Assembly (NCBI RefSeq): GCF_000003815.2
Contig: NC_049979.1
Coordinates: 2,478,606-2,542,605 of the forward strand
DNA length: 64,000 nucleotides
Origin: Branchiostoma floridae
Taxonomy: Eukaryota > Chordata > Leptocardii > Amphioxiformes > Branchiostomatidae
Direction: 5' to 3'
How positions within the stretch are numbered: position 1 is the stretch's first letter; each line of letters begins with the position of its first letter. The notes below the pieces were generated by a model. The model ran no database searches. It was not told where the DNA came from and saw only the letters and a program-made list of their open reading frames with translations. Positions 12,001 through 19,468 of this stretch are shown piece after piece. The position numbers were made by a program, and so were the translations under genes.

Positions 12001-15000
12001 CCAGTCCTGTAACATGTACTGTAAATGCAGAAATGTCCGCGGTGTATTAATGTTGGCGGTTTTCGGGTGACCACTTTACCGCGAACTGAAAACCACCGCA
12101 AACATTTTTCTATTATGGTATTAGACTGCAGTCTATGGTGTTACCGCGACCTTTAATCCACCGTGAAAAGTCCCTTTTCCCGCTACCGCGAAATTCAAAC
12201 CCCGCGAACTAAAATGCATTTACAGTACATGTATGTCCATCCAGAGGCCATTGACCCAGAAACCTAGTGTAGAGTACATTATTTTGTAAATGGCAGAAGA
12301 AGACTAGATGATTACCCCACAACAGAAATAGCACCCAGGCCTTTCATGTAGATTGACAGAGACGTACTCGTGGCTATCTGAGGACCAGAGGTAATGGACC
12401 CTTCCAGCCGAACGTCATATCGAACAAATCGAACCCCCTATTCTATTTGGAATACTCGGTCAAAAACAGCCCTAGTGGGACAGGAATGGGCAAAGAAAAA
12501 TGCTATGCCTTTTTTTGTTGAAGACTACACTGACTGAGTATTGTTGTTTTGGGAAGGGTACGCGCTACATGTACATAGCATTACTTTCTTCCTGGACAGA
12601 ATGCGCATGTAAAGCAATGTTCGTAGAAGGGACGGGACTCTGCACTAGCGGACTTTGTAGTGGTGTCTTATATTTGACACGTGGTACAAGCTCCCTCTCC
12701 GTGAGTGACCGAGCTGATTTCTGTGTTAATTTGGTTTTTCTCCTGAGCATGTATGCACATGCCATGCATGCAACAAACTCGGTAGAAAACCTGTCACATA
12801 TATACGTACCCAGCTTTACATCTGCATCGACCGCATGTCAGAAACCGGGCAATCCTGCCCACCAACAAGGTAATATTATGGAGCGCCTCCCGCTTCCGTT
12901 TGACTGAAATTATATAGCCTTTACCGCAACTATATACGTCCCCTCCTCAAATGACTGTACCCAGTGGATGTAGCCTTCTACAAAGAATGCATAGCATTTT
13001 TCTTTCGCCCGTTCTGATAGGATTTTAAGGCCCCCAAAGCTAAACCGAAGTCAATCGGTATCCTCAGCTTAATAGCGGCGGCGGCCATGTTTTTGCAACT
13101 CGCGCCGTTTTTGACCGAGGTTTTGAAATAGAACCCGAGATCGAACAGGGGGCGGGGCATATGGTGTTCGGCTGGAAGGGTCCATTGAACGGGCAGCGAT
13201 GCAGATGGGCTTCATTAGGTCAAAACGATTTAATTTCTTGGTTCACGGATTTTTTAAAGTGAAAATATATCAAGAGGACAATCATCATGAAACTAGAGGG
13301 TAGGGAGGAAAAATTCAATATTAGAGGATCCGGCCTTGTAAAAAAAAAGCTATATTCCTGTTGGCGGATCCTCTCAGATCATTTCTGTAAATCTGAATAA
13401 ATAAATGAAATAAATATGACTACATTCACCCCATAAAGCTGAGCGCGCCAAGGCACAAACCTGGTCCTCAGGCTTTGTTATCATCATGTTTTTCCAGTTA
13501 AGGGTTTTTTTGCCGGGAGAAGCGTGTCTTTCAACCATTCGTTTGGTTTGCATGGATGCATGGATTGGTTAATTTAACCAGACCCTTCAAATAGCCCTTC
13601 CATACGCGTGATTAAGTAATTGAGTTAGCGTGGCTGAACGGTCTACAGCTCTGGGTGCAGATAGTGATTTGCTTTTGCAGCCGTGGATCGTGGGTTCGAA
13701 CCCCACTTGTCATGTATTTTTTTTCTCTGTTAGACAAATCTCATGTAATGTTTTTTTAGTAGAAGACAGATCAATTCAGTAATTCGATGCATAAAAACTA
13801 CTTTTTTCATGTGATTTTGTTTAAAATCCAGCCTTTTCCCAAAATACGCACCGGCCAGCTTTTTTCAGAAGCTTTCTTGTTTTAAATGTTTTTAAAATCT
13901 GAAAACCAAGAAATGAAATTGGTGTCGCCTTACAGATGATTGCCTCCTCCTGTCAGACTCTGCAGGATGCAGATTTCTGTAATCAGCTGAACTAGGGCTG
14001 GGTATCGGTACAGCGTACCGGTACAAAACCGTTTTTTCTTATTGGACCGGTCCAGAAAAACCGGACCTGAAAAAATTAGGTGGACCGGATGTTGGACCAA
14101 TTAGAAAATTAACAGATTATTTTATAAGGCATTCACACGTTTTGGCGCTTGCAGGTGGAAGAAAATAACAAGAGTGAAGTAGAGTAGAGTTTATAGTAAT
14201 TTCTACCAAGTTTTACAGCCAATTGTACAGGTGCAGTTAGCGTTGTAGGATTTCAAAACGCCAGTGTAAGTCTAATACTACACCAAACTGATTTCTTTGT
14301 AGTGAAATGGACCATTGGTATGAGTCATACTGCATCAGGTCCAGGTTCAGGTCCGGACCTGGACCTGATCCTCTGGACCTGAACCGGACCTGGACCTGAA
14401 TTTTCTGTACCGGTATCCACCCCTAAGCTGAACAAATTTGATTTGTCGGTTCTTGACCTGCTATTGTAACGTAAACCTGCGGGATGGACAATCTACGAGT
14501 ATTCTGTTTATTTATTTATTGATCTTCAGACAGGTGGGTAGCCCCTTCAACTTATTGGCAGTTGATTTCCAAGGGGGCCCACTACATGAATAATAAAACA
14601 AGACGTGTTACATTCAGTAAGACAACCAGAGGCCAACAAACAATATATACAAATAGTCTGTATGGTATTTCTATGCTGATAAACTATAGCTTTGTTCTTA
14701 AAGCTTATTTTCCTGTAGATCAACCTCACAGTTGAGCTCCTGGTTCCAATTGTTTGGTAGCTGGGAGACCCCAGTTCAATCCCAGATGGGGCATCTCGGT
14801 TGGAGATGGACCCATCTTTCAGAACGGACACAAAATGGGGGTACCATGATAGAGTAGGTGTCTCAAGCACTAGCAATCCCTTTCTGTGAAATTTGTTGTG
14901 TTTTCTGTTTCAATCCTGAAAAGATTAGGGCTGGTAGGTAGGGATTATATTTTTTATATTGCAATCCATACATAGTATGGGATTGCAATATATTGTTTTT

Positions 15001-18000
15001 TCTCGGTTTCTTCTCCTCCTCCTGTCAAATCTTCAAATTGATTCAACTTTTTCATTTTTGGGCCAAATGAGCTGAAATTTGGCATAGACGTAGGGATAGC
15101 AAATACCCCCAGGTGTTTTTTCCATTTTCTTGATAGAGGCCTTAGAATTTATGATATTTAGGGTTTTTGGTCATTTTTAGACAAAATATGTATATTTTGG
15201 GCCCCTGTGCCCTGGTATTACAAGCTAATGACCTGAAATTTGGTACAGAGGTGCATTGGACATATGAGCACAGAAAACCATCAACACTTTCTTCATAGAT
15301 CACTTCAAAAATGAGTAATTTTAGGGTTTTTCGCCATTTTTGACTAAAAATGTATGTTTTTGGCTCCTATGCCCTTGTATTAAAACCAAATGACCTGAAA
15401 TTTGGTACAAAGGTGAATTGGACATATGACAACAGGACCCCATCAACGCTTTCTTCATAGAGCACTTATAAAATTAGTTATTTTGGGATTTTTAGCCATT
15501 TTTAACTAAAAAATGTATATTTTTGGCTCCTATGTCCTTATATTGAAACCAAATGACCTAAAATTCGGCATGAAGGTGTGTAGGACAAGTGTCCACAGTA
15601 CTTCATTTTCCTTTTGAGCAAACATTACTTCAAATTGTTCAATTTGGGGATTTTTTTCAAGGATGAAGATGGATTGCAATATGCTGTATTTGCTCCTAAG
15701 CAAATGTCGGCCTTTCTAGTTTTCCATTCCTTTTTTTTTTTTACTTTGGCAAAAACTGTATATGCAGTTTAACAAATCTGATATGTATGGGGAAACTTAT
15801 ATCTAACAATGTCAAACTTTAATATTCTGGATAATGGTTACAGACCTGATACATGTACCCTTCATTAGATACATGGGACATTTTTTTTTTTCTAACTGGA
15901 AACTATGTGACTCAACTGCCCGCCTAAGAAGGATAGGGTTTATAATAGTTTAGTTCAAGAAACACAACTTTTTCTTTCTAGACCTCATTTATCAAGACCA
16001 CTATTGAAAGGAGCCAAAGTAAATTTTGGGTTACGGGCTATATAAGTTGGAGAGAAGCATCTAAATGCCATGTACTAGGTTATTGTCCCACTCGACAGCC
16101 AGTTTAAATATTCCCCATAAATGTCAGCATGCGTGCGTGGGAGTGTGTGTGGGTGGACGTGGCATTTACATGTACCTCATCTGCTGATACCAGCCTGGCT
16201 GAGACTGTGTTGATGGTCATGTAGTGGCATATCTTCTACCTTCTATACACTAATGTCAGATGTTGGAAGAATGTTTTATCCATAAAAGATGTAATTTTGC
16301 TTGCTGGGTGCCTTCTAGATCTGAAATGTTGGAATTAGATATCAAACTGATGATTTGAAGGAGTGTATTGACTTCATATGTAATGATCTTCAAAACAGGG
16401 GGGATAAATATGATGGTATGATGGCAAAGTGACGTTGACTTTGGGCAATTTTGAGGTGTCAAGCAACTTCTTTTACCACACCAAGGTACAAATGTTCCCA
16501 GGCTAGGTATGACGCACAGAAAGTAAATGAATTTACAGAAGCCAGTCCTGGTAACACTGCAGTTTCCATGCTGTTCACAGTAAGACTAAGAGGTTACTGT
16601 AAATCAGGGCTCTAGCCAGCTCAAATTTTTTTTCCGTCAGCCAGTTTCAATCGTCGTGAAAACCGCGAAAATTTATTTTCCCAATGACACTACAAAGTAG
16701 TAAATGTTGCCATTGACACCTTGAAAAACGGGTTTTAATGAGATTATCGTATGCGAAAGGGCACCGACACACATTGTCAACAATCATAACAATAGCAAAA
16801 CAAACAGTGTGTGGCTTTTCCGACCGTGGACAGCGTCCCCAAGCCGCATGTAGCCTCCACCAAGGATTTTTGTCCGTCAAGGTTGACGGATTGGTTTTAA
16901 AATTTTTCCGTCAGACGCAGCAAATTTCCGTCAATTGACGGAAAAACAGACGCTGGCTAGAGCCCTGCTGTAAATGCATTTTAAGTTTGTGCGTATTTAT
17001 ATTTGCGGTAGCTGGAAAATTGAGAGTTTGCGGTGGTTTTAAGTTCACAGTAGCACCATAGACTGCAGTCTCGTACTATAATGGAAAAATAAACATAAAA
17101 CTACCACGAACATTTCTGCATGTACAGTACTCCAGGAGAATCTACCCACACCATGCCTGGTTCCCTGCTGTGGTGCAGATATGTCTTTTCTCTTCATGGT
17201 TCTTAACTACATTTCATACACGTACCACTCACGTTATTGAGGGAATCTACATGCAGGCACAGAATTACTATTTTTCGTTACTTTAAAGTTGCCACAAAAT
17301 TTTATGTGCAATTTGAAGAAGCTGTGTGCAAATACTAAAAGGATAAGTGGAACCAAACACTAGCAATTTTGGAGATAGCATTGGAGCCAAGTTCCAGAAT
17401 TTTCCAGGGTGGTAACAAGTTGAACAAGTTGAAAGTGCTTCTTTTATTGCGCAGTAGTTTAGAGTTTAAATCTCCAGGACATCTCCTTTAGTATGGTTGT
17501 TTGAAAAATAGAAATGTCCGAAACAATTTCTTGCCATTCTGCAGTAGTAATCAAGTCAAAACGAAGTTGTTTTTGTGACATATCATTTCCAGTAAAATAG
17601 ACGAACAGGAACTTGAGGATAACAAGAATTTGCAGCCACGATCGATATGGCAAAGTGCCACGCTATTTGTGTGGCAGATTGTACTTTGTGCCAAATTGTA
17701 GGGATTCCTGAGTGGCAAGAAAAATCAAAAGGAGTACTGCTAGTGAGACCTAATGTTTGAGATAGGGTGATAGTTAAGCTTAAGCTTTGGCAACATGTTA
17801 ATGGAAGAGTTGTCAAGCATGTATGCCAGGGTTGTAGCCAGCACCCGTCCTTCCATTCCTTGAAAGAATTTTACAGCTGGGGACGGGAAAAAAATTTTCC
17901 CACTCCATTTAACCCTCAAAATGTAGGAAATAGCATTTCAGAGGGTCTAGATTTCAAAATTTTCCTTTGGAGCATGCTCCTGGACCCCCTAAGAACGCTG

Positions 18001-19468
18001 TGCCAAAGCCATCCAAAGTCAAGGGGATGGGAAACAATTTCTGGCTGGCTACAACCCTGATGTATGCACATCAGCTTTTGTGTGGAAATAGCTGCTAATA
18101 ACATACTGTAGATGCAGAAACTTTCGCGGTGGTTTAATGTTCGCGGTTTTCGCGGTGGCCGCTTCATCGCAAACTTAAAACCACCGCGATCATTTTTCCA
18201 TGGCAGTAAGAGACTACTGTGCATGGTGCTACACCGAACTTAAAACCACTGCGAAAAGTCCTATTTCCCGCTACCGTGAAATCAAATCCCTGCAAACTTA
18301 AATAAAACTAGCTATCATCAGATAGATTTAACCTCTTGTTTTTGTTTTATGCTGGAGATACATGTAAAAGAACAGCAGATATGCTTTGTGATCAATGGTT
18401 TGTCTAGACTAGTTGCATTAGGAATATGAATTTTTCTACAGAACTTGAGTGTATGAAATCTAGGGAAATAGGTTTTGTACAACCTTACAGTTCATTTCTC
18501 TCTTCACTATACAAATCTACATTCTGTTACAAAATTATATCAAATGCAAGATCCCATCTGAAAGTCCCAGATTTATGTGACTCTCCCAACATGCTGCTTC
18601 AGAAGGAGCGCCCTGGACATGTGTTCAAAGTGGACCAGTAGTACATGTAGGAGTAGTCTCCAGAATGGTGGAGTCACCACTTCAACCTCCACATGTTCTG
18701 ACATGCTAATGATTGCTTAAGAGGATGATAGACCAATTTTATGGATTATAATGTTTTTAGAGTATATAACATGTGCCCTCTGACCTCACTCATGATTTTA
18801 GACTTTATGTATGTATTCGTCTGATTTGTATTTGAGTGGATGTTATTGTATCTGTTTATGTATTAATTTTTTGTATCAACTGTGTGTCTTTTTGTTTGTA
18901 TGAACCGTGGAAAATTAGCTCAATCTGAGCTAAATGGTATCTCAACGCCAATTCAGTAAAGGTGAGTTGATAGAGTGAAAAGTACAATGTAGATCTGTAT
19001 CTGTATCTATATAGCCGATATGGAGACGGTACACTGAGAGATCCCTCAAACAAACAAACAAACCTTACAGGATTGACGTCAATGTGAAAGACACGGTACT
19101 GATTTTGGAGACAGCGCATAGAGAGATCTTAAAGCATCTCATTCAAACAAACAAATAAACAATATATTCCATCCCTACAGGATTGATGACAACGTGGAAG
19201 ACATGGTACCGAACGTGGAGGCAGCGCATGGAGAGAAACTTAAGTATCTCACATTCAAACAAACAAACAGATAAACAAACAAATAAACAAAATGTTCTGT
19301 CCCTGCAGGATTGACGACAACGTGGAAGACACGGTACTGAATGTAGAGGCGGCTCACGGAGAGATCCTGAAGTATTTCCAGTCCATCTCCTCCAACCGCT
19401 GGCTCATGATCAAGGTGTTTGGAGTGCTCATCGTCTTCTTCATCATCTTCGTCGTCTTCTTGGCGTGA
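1..19468 (+). CDS. STX5: syntaxin-5 (Golgi Qa-SNARE), 11 exons, 5' partial
   Basis: Spliced gene; exons at 1-38, 908-975, 1505-1560, 2974-3044, 4039-4080, 4793-4867, 6247-6303, 6936-7032, 10065-10186, 11432-11553 and 19309-19468. All junctions are GT-AG and phases join without a break into 301 residues plus stop. Recognised from the Sed5/syntaxin-5 family: N-terminal FISAVKSM helix, Habc helices (LAKRKSLFDDKP; SKLATMSNDFKSVLEVRTE), SNARE motif about 205-268, C-terminal membrane anchor about 281-301 ending in FLA. The zero-layer glutamine is Q243 in VKEQEEQ. Family role: tail-anchored Qa-SNARE for ER-Golgi and intra-Golgi fusion, regulated by Sly1 through an N-terminal peptide. That peptide, roughly nine residues, lies left of the window. 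Length fits the short vertebrate form (about 301 residues). Introns are small in the first half; intron 10 is 7.75 kb and full of repeats. Confidence 0.96.
155..345 (-). mobile_element. LINE reverse-transcriptase C-terminal fragment, antisense in STX5 intron
   Basis: On the minus strand this reads LKWFGHIERSSD, then GNRGRGRPRKTWMECVRGNM, then CGLTGVDPLDRATWK. That is the familiar tail of many animal LINE ORF2 proteins (W-GH--R ... GRPRKTW). The frame is open through this stretch. The 5' part is missing, as usual for truncated LINEs. Confidence 0.75.
420..625 (+). mobile_element. tRNA-derived SINE copy
   Basis: A degenerate B box (GTTCAAAACCC) is followed by the 3' domain shared with other copies here: TTGTGCCCTTGG, GGGAAAGGCACTT, then TTTCCTCACTCAA. 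It separates two antisense LINE fragments. Confidence 0.6.
630..868 (-). mobile_element. second LINE C-terminal fragment, broken
   Basis: The minus strand reads LALAGHVARHEEMAA, then VLLWEPDAKKKKRTTKPDT, and ends near LLAAMLDRDVWSDIVN. This is the tail pattern (GHV-R ... LLWEP ... RD-W) of animal LINE ORF2. Several stops show it is dead. It differs from the fragment at 155-345, so two LINE families are involved. Confidence 0.72.
908..975 (+). CDS. STX5: STX5 exon b
   Basis: Acceptor TACTGCAG, 68 bp, donor GTAAGT-like. Encodes GAALNRPVSRDLRQRSDFSH and RA, then a split lysine codon completed by the next exon. Matches the basic linker before Habc helix A in syntaxin-5. Confidence 0.88.
1505..1560 (+). 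CDS. STX5: STX5 exon c
   Basis: Acceptor TTTCAG, donor GTAAGT. Encodes RIGRDIANTFAKLEKLTI, the most diagnostic N-terminal block of syntaxin-5. One base is contributed to a leucine codon split with the next exon. Confidence 0.95.
1640..1870 (+). mobile_element. tRNA-derived SINE
   Basis: A-box-like TGGTGTAATGG and B-box-like GGGTTAGAATCCC are followed by the shared tail: GGAAAGGCACTTGACA, TCACCTCGCTGAGGTGAAAA, TAGGGCGTTAAATGGAGGT. It lies in an STX5 intron, 80 bp after the donor at 1561. Confidence 0.75.
2195..2854. mobile_element. 660-bp non-autonomous DNA element, terminal inverted repeats
   Basis: Left end AGGTTCCGGTTC is matched by right end GAACCGGAACCT; TA flanks both sides (2193-2194, 2855-2856). 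No transposase is seen; a 90-codon minus-strand ORF inside has no recognisable content. Confidence 0.65.
2858..2955 (+). mobile_element. LINE/SINE 3' tail fragment
   Basis: GTACCCAGGGCCTCC, AAGCAGTG and TTACCCTGGTAAA are followed by an A-rich (AAATA) tail. A close relative is at 60953-61025, so this is a dispersed 3' end; family not identified. It ends just before the exon d acceptor. Confidence 0.5.
2974..3044 (+). CDS. STX5: STX5 exon d
   Basis: Acceptor CTCCAG, donor GTATGT. Encodes LAKRKSLFDDKPVEIQ then ELTYIIKQ, nearly identical to the animal syntaxin-5 consensus; first codon split with exon c. Confidence 0.96.
3105..3463. mobile_element. PIF/Harbinger-like MITE
   Basis: About 35-bp, nearly perfect inverted repeats start GGCCACACCAATTTAATTTC and end with its complement. 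The 3-bp direct repeat TTA lies at 3102-3104 and 3464-3466. A TTA duplication is typical of PIF/Harbinger elements. No coding capacity. Related ends bound the element at 13218-13929. Confidence 0.85.
4039..4080 (+). CDS. STX5: STX5 exon e (42-bp microexon)
   Basis: Acceptor TTAACAG, donor GTACGT. Encodes DIASLNKQIAELQE, a phase 0-0 cassette of 14 codons in the Habc region. Skipping would keep the frame. Confidence 0.94.
4311..4432 (+). repeat. 42-bp tandem repeat, about 3 copies
   Basis: Units of the form GATTGAATGATGTCCCTTAC + ATACATGTATATAAA, decaying rightwards. Each of the first two units contains TACATGTA. Confidence 0.7.
4793..4867 (+). CDS. STX5: STX5 exon f
   Basis: Acceptor TTCCAG, 75 bp, phase 0-0. 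Encodes FARSRGRQNGRHVQSHSNSV then VVALQ, matching the conserved loop and helix C start. The donor is a weak GTTTGTTTG inside a GTTT/GATT simple repeat, so microsatellite change could alter splicing. Confidence 0.93.
4868..4905 (+). repeat. GTTT/GATT microsatellite on the exon f donor
   Basis: (GTTT)n followed by (GATT)n begins at the splice donor of STX5 exon f, so the donor is the first repeat unit. Confidence 0.85.
5010..5335. repeat. AT-rich low-complexity tract
   Basis: Almost only A and T, with many ATATAATAT permutations and self-complementary stretches; the expected product of microsatellite decay in an intron. Confidence 0.85.
5759..6174. mobile_element. 416-bp inverted-repeat element rich in CTCCTAGGAG palindromes
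   Basis: Arms of about 80 bp start TGTCACAGTAGAGATC and end with the complement, inside TATA flanks. CTCCTAGGAG recurs at about 5797, 5826, 5907, 6098 and 6126. A 62-bp AT-rich module (around TTTTTTTGATAAACAATAAT) is directly repeated at 5836-5897 and 5957-6018. No coding capacity. Confidence 0.8.
6247..6303 (+). CDS. STX5: STX5 exon g
   Basis: Acceptor GTGTAG, donor GTGAGC, 57 bp, phase 0-0. Encodes SKLATMSNDFKSVLEVRTE, the highly conserved end of Habc helix C. Confidence 0.96.
6936..7032 (+). CDS. STX5: STX5 exon h
   Basis: Acceptor CTGCAG, donor GTAAGG. Begins NLKHQRSRREQFSQGPVSSS, the family's linker block, then a variable Pro/Ser-rich stretch. Ends in phase 1 and joins exon i through a split alanine codon. 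A MITE-like element starts about 40 bp after the donor. Confidence 0.94.
7072..7300. mobile_element. MITE with CCCCTGTCACACA inverted ends
   Basis: Left end CCCCTGTCACACATAG and right end ATGTGTGTGACAGGGG are inverted. It contains the same 63-bp module (CTCCCAACC ... GGTTGGGAG) that is amplified at 30870-31290. It lies in an STX5 intron about 40 bp after a donor. Confidence 0.65.
7451..7770. mobile_element. hAT-like MITE, CAGGGCTCAAAATACC ends
   Basis: Starts CAGGGCTC, ends TCGAACCCTG, flanked by CTAGC on both sides (5 bp, shorter than the usual 8). Inside are many short inverted and direct copies of GCAGGTAAAAT / TACCTGCAC. Homologous over its length to 8218-8711. Confidence 0.7.
8169..8217. 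mobile_element. truncated left end of the same hAT-like MITE
   Basis: CAGGGCTCAAAATGCC and following bases match the left end of the element at 7451, but only 49 bp remain before a fuller copy starts. Confidence 0.6.
8218..8711. mobile_element. hAT-like MITE, second full copy, interrupted
   Basis: CAGGGCTCGAAATGCC ... TTTCGAGCCCTG. Aligned with the copy at 7451-7770, it carries an extra block that is a separate TA-flanked element (8243-8449). Confidence 0.72.
8243..8449. mobile_element. TA-flanked MITE nested in a hAT-like MITE
   Basis: Ends CTGTAATTC and GAATTACAG, TA at 8241-8242 and 8450-8451, 207 bp. Same size and end motif as the CTGTAAATGC family elsewhere, but with a diverged interior (a TTCACGGT core replaces TTCGCGGT). 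Confidence 0.75.
9607..10108 (+). repeat. three tandem copies of the STX5 exon i 5' end with its upstream intron
   Basis: A 146-169 bp unit containing GGTGGCGCTTTTGCGGCAAG and CACAATCCCAAACATG ends in an acceptor plus 44 bp of exon sequence. Exon-like parts are at 9750-9793, 9919-9962 and 10065-10108; only the last continues as the real exon. The first two read on into in-frame TAG codons. Confidence 0.88.
10065..10186 (+). CDS. STX5: STX5 exon i (linker to SNARE motif)
   Basis: Acceptor TTTTTCAG, donor GTGAGT. Reads AGGSILLLDETKSLQ, then GEVAIDMDALERQRHQRQLQ and LVEED, matching the segment before the SNARE motif. The first 44 bp, with the preceding intron sequence, occur twice more just upstream (see repeats), so there are three candidate acceptors; only this one opens into the full exon. 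Confidence 0.95.
11193..11389. mobile_element. CTGTAAAT-family MITE, copy 1
   Basis: CTGTAAATC ... GCATTTACAG, TA at 11191-11192 and 11390-11391. Interior has the family words TTTCGTGGTAG, GCACCATGCACTGTAGTCTC and CGGCCACCGC. Ends 43 bp before STX5 exon j. Confidence 0.85.
11432..11553 (+). CDS. STX5: STX5 exon j (SNARE motif core)
   Basis: Acceptor TTGTGCAG, donor GTGAGG. Contains IESTIVELGSIFQQLATMVK and the zero-layer glutamine (Q243 of the visible protein). A TA-flanked MITE ends only 43 bp upstream of the exon, so it occupies the place where the branch point and polypyrimidine tract would be expected. Confidence 0.97.
12019..12225. mobile_element. CTGTAAATGC-family MITE, copy 2
   Basis: CTGTAAATGCAG ... 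ATGCATTTACAG with TA flanks; opposite orientation to the copy at 11193. Words such as CACCGCGAA recur through it. Confidence 0.88.
12394..13185. mobile_element. ~790-bp element with AATGGACCCTTCCAGCCGAA inverted ends
   Basis: The left end AATGGACCCTTCCAGCCGAA is complementary to the right end near 13166-13185. No clear target duplication. A 135-codon ORF (12500-12907) inside has no recognisable domain and is not called a gene. Confidence 0.6.
13218..13929. mobile_element. Harbinger-like element, 712 bp, with a SINE inside
   Basis: Ends related to the MITE at 3105 (TTTAATTTCTTGGTTCACGG left; complement with changes right), TTA at 13215-13217 and 13930-13932. The interior carries a tRNA-derived element at about 13505-13870 that also occurs at 40 kb without these ends. 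Confidence 0.75.
13505..13870 (+). mobile_element. class II tRNA-headed SINE (Leu/Ser-like)
   Basis: A box TGGCTGAACGG near 13634 and B box GGGTTCGAACCCC near 13693, with a long variable region between as in Leu/Ser tRNAs. No acceptor stem pairs, so it is not a tRNA gene. Its tail (GACAAATCTCATGTAATG ... ATACGCACCGGCCAGC) is shared with 40115-40470. Confidence 0.75.
13993..14425. mobile_element. hAT-like MITE with 8-bp duplication AGCTGAAC
   Basis: Ends TAGGGCTGGGTATCGG and the complement ending CACCCCTA; AGCTGAAC at 13985-13992 and 14426-14433. The 8-bp duplication and TAGGG end are hAT characters. Interior is GGACCTG-rich repeats. A partial relative lies at about 11627-11700. Confidence 0.88.
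14700..14860 (+). mobile_element. degenerate SINE-like fragment
   Basis: TAGCTGGGAGACCCCAGTTC then AATCCC resembles a B box (CAGTTCAATCCC). Boundaries are not clear. Confidence 0.35.
14957..15682. repeat. inverted-end element built from 161-bp tandem units
   Basis: TATTGCAATCCAT at the left and ATGGATTGCAATA at the right are inverted. Inside, the block GCCATTTTTGACTAAAAATG ... GACCTGAAATTTGG recurs at about 15167, 15328 and 15489, with a partial copy before. Confidence 0.75.
16597..17127. mobile_element. CTGTAAATGC-family MITE, copy 3, split by a hAT-like insertion
   Basis: Begins CTGTAAAT after TA (16595-16596), is interrupted at 16605-16967, resumes CTGTAAATGCATT at 16968 and ends GCATGTACAG before TA (17128-17129). 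Interior includes TTGCGGTAGC and CACCATAGACTGCAGTCTC. Confidence 0.88.
16605..16967. mobile_element. hAT-like MITE inserted into the MITE end
   Basis: Perfect 16-bp inverted ends CAGGGCTCTAGCCAGC / complement. The 8-bp duplication is CTGTAAAT (16597-16604 and 16968-16975), which is the terminus of the host MITE. Confidence 0.92.
17827..18059. mobile_element. hAT-like MITE with 8-bp duplication ATGTATGC
   Basis: CAGGGTTGTAGCCAG ... CTGGCTACAACCCTG, 233 bp, with ATGTATGC at 17819-17826 and 18060-18067. A partial relative (GGGACCAGGACCCGTCCTTT) is at about 10633. Confidence 0.92.
18106..18305. mobile_element. CTGTAAATGC-family MITE, copy 4, right end lost
   Basis: TA then CTGTAGATGCAGAAACTTTC, the TTCGCGGTTTTCGCGGTGG core and the GTGCATGGTGCTAC block are intact. 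The terminal TTTACAG is missing; homology stops near GCAAACTTAAAT. Confidence 0.82.
19071..19145 (+). pseudogene. decayed copy of the STX5 last exon (copy 1)
   Basis: After an acceptor (CTTACAG) the frame reads RIDVNVKDTVLILETAHREI, LKH, then diverges into an AAAC repeat and stops. Membrane anchor absent. It contains a chance TGACGTCA. Confidence 0.85.
19181..19257 (+). pseudogene. decayed copy of the STX5 last exon (copy 2)
   Basis: Acceptor CCCTACAG, then RIDDNVEDMVPNVEAAHGEK, LKYL, then an AAAC-repeat frame to a stop. It is closer to the real exon (19309) than copy 1. A third, very weak relic may precede at about 19018-19050. Confidence 0.87.
19309..19468 (+). CDS. STX5: STX5 last coding exon (SNARE C-half, membrane anchor)
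   Basis: Acceptor CCCTGCAG. Encodes RIDDNVEDTVLNVEAAHGEI, then the juxtamembrane NRW and a 21-residue hydrophobic anchor ending FLA and TGA at 19466-19468. Two decayed copies of its first 75 bp or so sit upstream, each with its own acceptor. Confidence 0.97.

Noticed and set aside
12500-12907. 135-codon ORF
   Set aside because: Lies wholly inside an inverted-end element, with no transposase or other recognisable motif.
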